A stretch of DNA of 64,000 nucleotides from Apostichopus japonicus. Lineage: Eukaryota > Echinodermata > Holothuroidea > Aspidochirotida > Stichopodidae. A model generated the notes under the pieces. It was given only the letters and a program-made list of their open reading frames with translations, was not told where the DNA came from and made no database searches. Shown one piece after another: positions 47,901 through 59,900 of this stretch (its first letter is position 1; each line of letters begins with the position of its first letter). The DNA lies in contig NC_092565.1 of NCBI RefSeq assembly GCF_037975245.1, positions 14,785,499 through 14,849,498 of the forward strand, in the 5' to 3' direction. Both the position numbers and the translations under genes were made by a program.

Positions 47901-50900
47901 AAACAAAAATTGCTAAAACATTTTCTGAAGTTTTACGTTGATATCGTCGTCCTCCTCATCATAATCATCATCAAATCATTTGTTGAGATTTTTTGTTTCA
48001 AATTTGGTGATATTTTGTGAATGCATCTAGCAACAGCAGAAGGAAAGATGTCGTCATGACAACTGCGCTGAAGGTGTTTTTGCTTTCTAAGTGAAGAAAA
48101 GCTTGCCATGATGCACAGACCACTAACTGAGTTCCACTACAGAGATATAGAGATCGGGTACAGACTAGTCAAGATAGGTAACATTCAATTAACCATACCT
48201 CATGTTAGGAGTAAGATATCATTGAGATTGGGTTTTCAACAATCAGTGTGGAAATGTGGAATATACCTTTTCCTAAGGTGGACTTTAAAATGAGTCAAGA
48301 ACTATGGCGGGCCATCAGTCTCAAATCATGGGGAATCGACTTCTACCGATTTAAATCGACATATACCAATTTCCTTTGACTTATACAATTTTCCAGCAGC
48401 TTAAATTGACTTCTACCGATTTAAATCATCATCACCGAAGTCTAAGGAAATTGGTATATGTCGATTTAAATCGGTATAAGTCGATTCCCCATGATTTGAG
48501 ACTGATGGCCTGCCATAAAGAACCTCCCCCTTGCATAATAATAATAATAACTAAGATTTATAATGCGCTAATTATAAACAAAATAGTTGTCAAAAGCGCC
48601 ATACATATAAATATGAATAGAAAGAAAAGCAAAAATAATAATGCAACAATGAAATATAATTACAAATCAAATTGAAAAATGTTTAGCATAGAGGTAAGTT
48701 TTTAGTTTAGATTTGAAAAGTGATTTATTAGGTATACATTTTAAATGGTTTGGGAGGGAATTCCACAATTTGGGACCAGAAACTGAAAAAGCACGGTTGG
48801 CATAAGTAACCCCATTGGTCCGAGGTTCAAGGAGGGTAATAAATTTTGATTGACGGGTGGCACGCTTGTATTGCTTTACTATTAGAAGTTCTGAAAGGTA
48901 GTTTAGAGATAAATGGTTATAAATACAATTGTGGATTAAAATAAGGACTTTGAAATGTATACATCAATAAAAACTCAGTTTTAGAAGGATTAAGTTTCAG
49001 TTTGTTAAGTTTCATCCAATTGTTGATTTCAGAAAAGGTGCTCTGAATTAAATTGACTTTAGTTTGGATATCAGTTGGGTCATCTAGGTTAACTTTAGTC
49101 CATATCTGCGTATCATCTGCATACATGTGAAAAGAGATGTTAGACTTACTAGCTAATAAATTATACATAAGTATAAATTATACATAAGGCATACTTTTTA
49201 GTGTTGTAGTAGTAGTAAGTTATAATTTTAGTTGTGTGTGTAAAATAAGTCAATCCATTTCTTGTAAATATTTGCAATGGTTTGAAAAGCTGTTACTTGA
49301 GATCGGAACATATTTTCCAATTTAAATTTTAAGTTGCCTTGACACTCTGACTTCTTAGTGGATACAGACATGTTTGTTTTCACTGGATGTGCTATACTTG
49401 ATCATGCTATTCATAAGTATATTTCTATTACAAAAACTACATTATTAATTATTCCATCTTTATCAGTATAGTTAATATATGATTATAGTTTTCAAAAAAC
49501 TAAGTATAAAGAACGTCGCTTTTCATGAGCAAGATCTCTTAAATTTGATGGTTGCCTAAATAAATTGCTCACCCTGGAATGAAATGTTAGTACTCATTGA
49601 AGAAACACATCAGAAAAACACAACTATATATATGGCCAGGACAGGAAGGAATTGAATTGGTGGTGGTGTATGCGGGAAGGAGGGAGGGAGGGTTAGTTTC
49701 AGTTGTCAGTAGAGGGTGATAAGAAGTATTCAAAGATATTTAAGGACAAGACCCTGGAAGGAAAGTGTAATTAATTAACAATCTTTTTGAGCAAGTTTAA
49801 ATTACGCACAACTGGTTTGAGAACTTACCCCAGCCAATGGCAAAGTAAACCCAGGTATGTTTCTTCTCAGATTCAAAGACGGTGATAATCTGCCGGTACA
49901 GATGGACACCCTCAGCCAACATCCAACAGAATGAAGACAAAAACAAATACTGCAGCAGGTATGTGGTAAATTGGCACAGCAGCTACGGGAAGAAAGATCG
50001 AGAATGTAACCATCAGGTACATGGTAAATCGGGCAAAGCATCTACGGGGAGAAAGATCAACAAGGTTAAACCATCAGGTACATGGTAAATCGGGCAAAGC
50101 AGTTACGGGGAGAAAGATCAACAAGGTTAAACCATCAGGTACATGGTAAATCGGGCAAAGCAGTTACGGGGAGAAAGATCAACAAGGTTAAACCATCAGG
50201 TACATGGTAAATCGGGCGAAGCAGTTACGGGGAGAAAGATCAACAAGGTTAAACCATCAGGTACATGGTAAATCGGGCGAAGCAGTTACGGGGAGAAAGA
50301 TCAACAAGGTTAAACCATCAGGTACATGGTAAATCGGGCGAAGCAGTTACGGGGAGAAAGATCAACAAGGTTAAACCATCAGGTACATGGTAAATCGGGC
50401 GAAGCAGTTACGGGGAGAAAGATCAACAAGGTTAAACCATCAGGTACATGGTAAATCGGGCGAAGCAGTTACGGGGAGAAAGATCAACAAGGTTAAACCA
50501 TCAGGTACATGGTAAATCGGGCGAAGCAGTTACGGGGAGAAAGATCAACAAGGTTAAACCATCAGGTACATGGTAAATCGGGCGAAGCAGTTACGGGGAG
50601 AAAGATCAACAAGGTTAAACCATCAGGTACATGGTAAATCGGGCGAAGCAGTTACGGGGAGAAAGATCAACAAGGTTAAACCATCAGGTACATGGTAAAT
50701 CGGGCGAAGCAGTTACGGGGAGAAAGATCAACAAGGTTAAACCATCAGGTACATGGTAAATCGGGCGAAGCAGTTACGGGGAGAAAGATCAACAAGGTTA
50801 AACCATCAGGTACATGGTAAATCGGGCGAAGCAGTTACGGGGAGAAAGATCAACAAGGTTAAACCATCAGGTACATGGTAAATCGGGCAAAGCAGTTACG

Positions 50901-53900
50901 GGGAGAAAGATCAACAAGGTTAAACCATCAGGTACATGGTAAATCGGGCAAAGCAGTTACGGGGAGAAAGATCAACAAGGTTAAACCATCAGGTACATGG
51001 TAAATCGGGCAAAGCAGTTACGGGGAGAAAGATCAACAAGGTTAAACCATCAGGTACATGGTAAATCGGGCAAAGCAGTTACGGGGAGAAAGATCAACAA
51101 GGTTAAACCATCAGGTACATGGTAAATCGGGCAAAGCAGTTACTGGGAGAAAGATCAACAAGGTTAAACCATCAGGTACATGGTAAATCGGGCAAAGCAG
51201 TTACGGGGAGAAAGATCAACAAGGTTAAACCATCAGGTACATGGTAAATCGGGCAAAGCAGTTACGGGGAGAAAGATCAACAAGGTTAAACCATCAGGTA
51301 CATGGTAAATCGGGCAAAGCAGTTACGGGGAGAAAGATCAACAAGGTTAAACCATCAGGTACATGGTAAATCGGGCAAAGCAGTTACGGGGAGAAAGATC
51401 AACAAGGTTAAACCATCAGGTACATGGTAAATCGGGCGAAGCAGTTACGGGGAGAAAGATCAACAAGGTTAAACCATCAGGTACATGGTAAATCGGGCAA
51501 AGCAGTTACGGGGAAGAAAGGAAGATATATGTGAATCAGGCATAAAGTAAAAAGATTTGTGGAGAGGAAGGATCATAAGTTTTGCATCAGGTATACCGGC
51601 AAAATATTGATTTACAATGAAAATTCCAAATCAAATCACATGAAAGAGGGCTTAAGGTGCATGGATATTAAGTTCAGTTACTGTATAATGAGATAGAAAG
51701 TAAGAGTTAAGGGATGCAAGAGGCAAATGGTTAAATGAAATTAGAATCAAGGGAAGTAAATGTCCCAAGACAGATCGATGACGGATATTTTACATACATA
51801 AGTAACAGAGCCTATCACTTCAATTACTTCACCTTTGGCTCTGTTCGCTCTAATAACGAGAGGAAGACCACTGCAACCAAGAGTAGAGACACCATGAGAT
51901 TTGAATGGATTGCATACCGAGCAGAGGAGATGGTTGATCTGAAAGACGAATGAAAGTTATCATTATAGCAATCAAAAGTCTTACGTTAAATCTTGTATTA
52001 CATGTTTAGTACTGAAATCCAGTAACAATGCTTACATGACTGGACTGACTTCTGATGGTTTGGAAAAATTTCAAAATCTCAAGTGCATGTTTGGTTGTGC
52101 TATAAAGGGGCAAAGGGTCCCTTGGTCTGTGGACCAGCTGACACTTACCAATGTTTCCTGGCTGAGGTTCTGAACCCAGATGCAAATTGCCAACAACAAT
52201 AAAAACAACAAAAAACTTACATACTTTTCGATTATCAGTCATACATTAACATCTGGATTCTGGAAGGATCATAAACTTTAACAACGAAATGAAGCTGAGA
52301 TGTTTAATAAATCTAGCAGCACCGTCTGTATAATTGGCTGGCAAAAATGAATTTCCGTCTTGTAGAACCGTCTGACCCCACACAGAAATGTAACGAGCAA
52401 AATATAACAAGGTTTATACCGACTAAATACACTACAATGCCTTAAAACTGAACAGGATCTGAAATAATTCTGATATACTGTATTGCTACTTTTAATAATT
52501 AAATTAAATACATACCTGAGGACAAAGTAAATCAAAAGAGCACATACTAATGCTACAATCGATATTGATAGGCCCACTTTGGTCACTACGGATCCAATCT
52601 CATCCCATAACTAAAATTACAACAAAACAAAAAAGAAAGAAGGAAAATAAGCAAGATATAACTAATATGAATGAAATTGACAGAAATCAATTGATGCTAT
52701 AAATGGCGGACTCTCCAAGCTTTCTCTGAAAGACATGCATCATCCTCTCAAGATGGAATGTGTACCCAATGGAGGGGATTTACCCTCCACCCTTTCACCT
52801 GGGAGTCTACAAAAACTATTGCCACACTGCCTCCTTTATAAACTCCTGGGCAGCCCCATGATTTACTTTGATACAAGATCAGATACATTCAACCTCTGAC
52901 ATTTGCTATAAATATTGAGGAATTTTACTTAATTATTTGCAAATGCATTTGTGTTTATACCATAAAGAAAATGATATTACTTTCTCCTCCTGCTTTCCCC
53001 CGTCCCCCAACAGATGCCAACTATTCTATTAATCAACAGATTTTCAAAATATACTGTGCTGGTAATTATTGGCTCCATTAATGAAATGTTCAAATACTAC
53101 ATGTCACTTCATGCATACATGATAATATATGCTTGTAATGTCATGCACCCTTGATGTCAGAATGCATGTCAATGTCTGGTTTGATTGATGTCATTATACA
53201 TGGAATGTCATGCATTCATGATGTCAGAATGTATGTCATGCACAAACTTGATATCATTTTACATAACATGTCATGCATGTGTGATATAAAGACAGATATT
53301 TCCTGTATGCATGATGTCAGAATGCATGACATGTCCTGTTAGCATGATGTCAGAATGTTTGTCAGGTCCTTTATGCATGATTTAATGATACATGCCATGT
53401 TCTGTATGCATGATATCAGAATGCATGTCATGTCCTGTATGCATGATGTCAGAATGCATGCCATGTCCTGTATGCATGATGCCAGAATGCATGCCATGTC
53501 CTGTATGCATGATGTCAGAATGTTTTTCATGTCCTGTATGCATGATGTAATTATACATGCCATGTCCTGTATGCATGATGTCAGAATGCATATCATGTCC
53601 TGTATGCATGATGTCAGAATGTTTGTCAGGTCCTTTATGCATGATTTAATGATACATGCCATGTCCTGTATGCATGATGTCAGAATGCATGTCATGTCCT
53701 GTATGCATGATGTCAGAATGCATGCCATGTCCTGTATGCATGATGCCAGAATGCATGCCATGTCCTGTATGCATGATGTCAGAATGTTTTTCATGTCCTG
53801 TATGCATGATGTAATGATACATGCCATGTCCTGTATGCATGATGTCAGAATGCATGTCATGTCCTGTATGCATGATGTCAGAATGCATGTCATGTCCTGT

Positions 53901-56900
53901 ATGCATGATGTCAGAATGTTTGTCAGGTCCTTTATGCATGATTTAATGATACATGCCATGTCCTGTATGAATGATGTCAGAATGCATGTCATGTCCTGTA
54001 TACATGCATGATGTCAGAATGCTTGACATGTCCTGTATATGTATGACGTAATGATGCATATCATGTCTTAAATCTGAGCATAAAGTCACTGACACATCTA
54101 CTGTAACAGCTGTTGTTTGTGGGTATGAATGTCCAGGAACCTGCAAACTTACAGTTGGTGGACGTGGTGTACCAATACTCAAGAGAACCGAAAAGCTGGT
54201 TGTATGAGTACATGAGCACTTTGCGACTAATTCTGTAGCATTATCGTCAATTTTGCAGCCATCAAACTTCCAAAATATAGTGTCACTGTAAAAGGAAGAA
54301 TAAAATGTATTATTTACTCAAAGTAACAAATAATAGTCCTCATAGCAGTAGATTTAAACTTCTTACTTTATAGCTGGTACGGCTGCTAAACTTTCAAAAA
54401 ACAAGCTTCAATCAAACAATTTTTTGAACAGCAAAGAAAGGTTTTTGTTATATTCTTTACCAATTTTCTTCTTTCTTTCTCTATATCATTGGGATGAGCT
54501 TAAGGTTAAGGTTAAGGTGGTAACACTTGGTAAAGCGCACATTACTGTTAAAACACTCAATGGCGCTGAACAACAATACAATTATAAAAACGATTTCTTA
54601 AATAAGTGAGTCTTCAAAGCACATTTGTCATAATTCTTAAAACTTCATAAAGTAAAATTATCATACCAAAATAAATCTATATACTTGCTTGAGCTACTTC
54701 CTTCTTCCCCCCCAAAAAAGTTATAAAATCATATCAATTTTATTAAAATCATGTAATATGGTTCATATCGCAAACCAATCAACTTCCTATGAAGTTGATA
54801 AATTTCAGTTTTTTCAAATTTTAGCAACACAAAATAACAACAAAACCTGAATGTCAAATTGTCTAATCCAATGAATGAACACCTCCTATATCCTTCGTAT
54901 TGTCTTTTGTTTCTTTTGAAGATGAAAATATTAGACACACTTTCGATGAATATAAAATTCAGTCTACCCAGAAAATGACTGAAGAGATATACAGCAAATG
55001 AAATTTCAAACTTTTTCTGGAACTTTCTGAAACAATGTATGTAACCAGATTCCACCACCCCCCCTGCCCCCAGCATATCTTACAATGCTAACATATTAAC
55101 ATAACCTTACTTTATGGTCTTGCATTTTTTTTTCATTATGTAAAAGTATCTTCTGTTGGCTGAAGTTGTTTATGCGGCAACATTCATGTAAATAAGGCAA
55201 ACACCTCATCCTCATCGCATTTTGAATTGTGGAGATATGAATTATTCAAATTTTGAAGATATTTTGTAAATATGCATCTGGCAAACAGCAGATGAAAGAT
55301 GTCATCAGGGTGCCTCAGCTGATTATGTCTTTGTTTCCTTTATAAATATTTCAATAATTCATCCACAGAAAATGATAGTGACGAGGAGTATTTCTGTAAA
55401 CAGATTTTTGATGAAATTCATAATACAGAGAACTGCATTGACAGCTAGCTAGGCAACCATTGCCAAATGTGTCAGGGATCAAGGATAAGTCAACAAGACA
55501 ATCATAATCACCTATTAAATAAGTAAAGCTTTTGAAGAGCATTTGCCCAGATGATATCACAGACCTCCCACTGTGACCCAACTTCCTTGAGCAGCTGAAA
55601 GTTTAGTCTTTCAAAATAGGTTATAATTCAAACATATCTTGAGTTAAGGACCAGAAATTGAGATAGGGTTTTTAACTAGCAGTTTGAATTATTTTTTCTT
55701 TTTGTTTGAACACTGTTTTGCCAACAGAATATCCCTTTATCAGCTTCTTACATTTTAACAAAGTGTAAAGTACTTGACAATAATAATTATTTGCTATAAA
55801 TCAATGATGATGGTTAACTGGGCAAGAAATAAAAGTTTAAATTAGCACTCACTTCCAGTCAGTGTCCTCTTCTTCAAAATAAGCACAGTGTGGCTCCTGG
55901 TACTCGGAGAGATTCTGTGGCGTTCATGAGAGGATAGATAAATTGATACCAATTGATCCATGTGAAGAGATTACAGGGCAAGTCTGTTTGTCCCCTAGGA
56001 GGGGATTATACGGACAATAACACACAATACAATATGATAACAGGGGAAGGCCTAGTCCTGTTTGACCACTAGGAGGGGACTCTACACACAATAACACACA
56101 ATACAATATAATAACAGGGGTATAGCCCTGTTTGACCACTAGGAGGGGACTCTACAGAAAATAACATACTCTACAATATAATAATCGGGTAGCCCTGTTT
56201 GTCCCCTATGATGGGGCTCTACAGAAAATAACACACAATACAATATAATAATAGGGGTAGCCCTGTTTGACCACTAGGAGGAGACTCTACACACAATAAC
56301 ACACAATACAATATAATAATAGGGGTAGCCCTGTTTCAAGACCGCTAGGAAGGGACTCACAGCATAACATGATAATAGGGGTAGGCCTATTCCCTGTTTG
56401 ACCACTAGAAGGGGACTCTACAGAGAATGGCACAATGTAAAAAGATAAAAGTTTGTCCCCTTTACAGAGAATTACACTAAAATAAATATCGTGCATAAAA
56501 GCAACTTACTTTCCACATTCTCTTAATACTCAGGCTCTTTAGTGGATAAGCAGTTTGCTAACAGTTTTATTTTATTTTGAAATAAATATCACCGAACACT
56601 TTGTGATAATTCCACTTCAAACGCAGTCATTTATTATTCTGCTTGTTATTCTTACGTGCTGTGAGTCAATGGATTTAAGTGCTGTGAGTCAATGGATACA
56701 CCTTGTGATGAAAAATGGTACATACAGTATACTATCACTGCTGTATTTACTGAAAAATACTCGAAGGGGCATTTCAACTTGTGATGCAGGCACCCAGACA
56801 ATTAATGTGCCTCCTTGGCAGGCAGCAGCGCCAGTAAAACATCCTTGACACACTCCTAAGCCAAGTAGAATTTCTTTTCTTACAGATAACATACATACTG

Positions 56901-59900
56901 TAGTTAGAATATTGGAACAAGACTTGTATGCAAGCATACTTACTACATCATTACTACATCCTTACTACATCCTTACTACATCCTTACTATATCATTACTA
57001 CATCATTACTACATCATTACTATATCATTACTATATCATTACTACATCATTACTTCATCCTTACTATATCATTACTACATCCTTACTATATCATTACTAT
57101 ATCATTACTTCATCCTTACTACATCCTTACTTTATCATTACTACATCATTACTACATCATTACTATATCATTACTACATCATTACTACATCCTTACTATA
57201 TCATTACTATATCATTACTTCATCCTTACTACATCCTTACTTTATCATTACTACATCATTACTACATCCATTACTATATCATTACTACATCATTACTACA
57301 TCATTACTATATCATTACTACATCATTACTATATCATTACTATATCATTACTACATCATTACTTCATCCTTACTACATCCTTACTATATCATTACTATAT
57401 CATTACTTCATCCTTACTACATCATTACTATATCATTACTTCATCCTTACTTTATCATTACTACATCATTACTACATCATTACTACAGATATCATTACTA
57501 CATCATTACTACATCATTACTATATCATTACTATATCATTACTACATCATTACTACATCCTTACTATATCATTACTACATCATTACTACATCCTTGCTAT
57601 ATCATTACTATATCATTACTTCATCCTTACTATATCATTACTACATCCTTACTATATCATTACTATATCATTACTTCATCCTTACTACATCCTTACTTTA
57701 TCATTACTACATCATTACTACATCCATTACTATATCATTACTACATCATTACTACATCATTACTATATCATTACTACATCCTTACTATATCATTACTATA
57801 TCATTACTACATCATTACTTCATCCTTACTACATCCTTACTATATCATTACTATATCATTACTTCATCCTTACTTTATCATTACTACATCATTACTACAT
57901 CATTACTATATCATTACTACATCATTACTACATCCTTACTATATCATTACTACATCATTACTACATCATTACTATATCATTACTATATCATTACTACATC
58001 ATTACTACATCCTTACTATATCATTACTACATCATTACTACATCCTTACTATATCATTACTACATCATTACTACATCCTTACTATATCATTACTATATCA
58101 TTACTACATCATTACTTAATCCTTACTATATCATTACTACATCATTACTATATCATTACTATATCATTACTACATCATTACTACATCATTACTATATCAT
58201 TACTTCATCCTTACTTTATCATTACTACATCATTACTATATCATTACTACATCATTACTACATCATTACTATATCATTACTACATCATTACTACATCCTT
58301 ACTATATCATTACTACATCCTTACTATATCATTACTACATCATTACTACATCCTTACTATATCATTACTATATCATTACTATATCATTACTTCATCCTTA
58401 CTTTATCATTACTACATCATTACTACATCATTACTATATCATTACTACATCATTACTACATCCTTACTATATCATTACTACATCATTACTACATCATTAC
58501 TATATCATTACTATATCATTACTACATCATTACTACATCCATTACTATATCATTACTATATCATTACTACATCATTACTACATCATTACTATATCATTAC
58601 TATATCATTACTATATCATTACTACATCATTACTACATCCATTACTATATCATTACTATATCATTACTATATCATTACTACATCATTACTACATCCTTAC
58701 TTCATCCTTACTATATCATTACTACATCATTAGTATATCATTACTATATCATTACTATATCATTACTATATCATTACTACATCATTACTATATCATTACT
58801 ACATCATTACTACATCATTACAATATCATTACTATATCATTACTACATCCTTTAAACCTGAGAACAAAAGCTGTTAATAGTTTGACGCATTGATTTCACA
58901 GACAATGGATGTTCAAAACCTTTAAGTATCTGCCTTTCATTAAAACTATAGCTTTTTTTGGCAGTTTCAGAATACAGATAAAAGGGACTTTTGCTTACCT
59001 TGTAAGTGGTTTTGAAGTCAAATTGTGTCAAACTAAAGATCTCATTATTCACGTAAGTGTTAATCTGTATCAGAGCACTACCAACATTATATTGAGTATC
59101 GTCGTCCTTTACCGAGACATTGGCGCCAGGCTTGTCATAGCTTTCATTTTGTTTTACAATTGTGACCACAATTACCACCGTTACATTTTCTGCATGAAAG
59201 AGATGGAAGATCCTTTGTAAATGATAAAAGTATTGAGAAGAGAGATGGGAGATATGATTGTCTTCATTGACACTTAAAATAAAGCGATACTGGAAGCTGT
59301 GAGATTTCTTGCCTAAATGCTGTATCTGGTTTAGAAACAGAACTCTTGTGTCACTCTGAGAGGACAATATGTTATGATTTAGACAGATATATGCATCCTT
59401 CATAATCTAAGAAAGGCTAAGGTGTGGAGACAAATATATAACAAGAGGTCAATCTATGGAGTTTCAGATGTCATTTGAATTGACTTACAGTATATCAGGA
59501 GTTTTTGACACACATTATTGCCATTTAGGGCCAAATTTGACCTATGACCTCAACCCTTAACAACACATAAGATTATATTTCAATCGTCCCATCATTCTTA
59601 ACATATCTTGTGGTTTAATGACAAATATTAAAATTACTCTATATTTCACTAGAAAATCAGTTTCTAATCATTTTCATCTGTGCTGGCAAACTTTTTTTAC
59701 AAACAAGTTTACAAACTTTGTTGCAGTGACAGCATTAACCTCTAAAGTTAGGCCTATCTTCCTCGTGCCATGGTGCAATTTTGCTTGACTAAACCTTTTC
59801 GGCATCTTCACTTGCCTTAAATTGTCAGGACTTTGTCACAGGTAGCTTTTAAATTGGTGGTATTCAGCACCCCTGATTCATCAGGTCAAAATTATGATAA

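Noticed and set aside
49802-50041. - strand 79-codon open frame over the TM3 exon
   Set aside because: Wrong frame of the real aGPCR exon H, which reads LLCQFTTYLLQYLFL in phase with its neighbours.
49985-51516. Possible CRISPR array
   Set aside because: Units are contiguous with no unique spacers, and the genome is eukaryotic.
53339-54011. About 217-codon open frames on both strands
   Set aside because: A 33-bp repeat open in both directions; no protein features.
56912-58855. Open frames of 647 and 601 codons on the + strand
   Set aside because: Pure translation of an 11-bp repeat lacking stop codons. Composition (Leu/His/Tyr/Ile/Thr/Ser) is repeat-driven, and the region is intronic.
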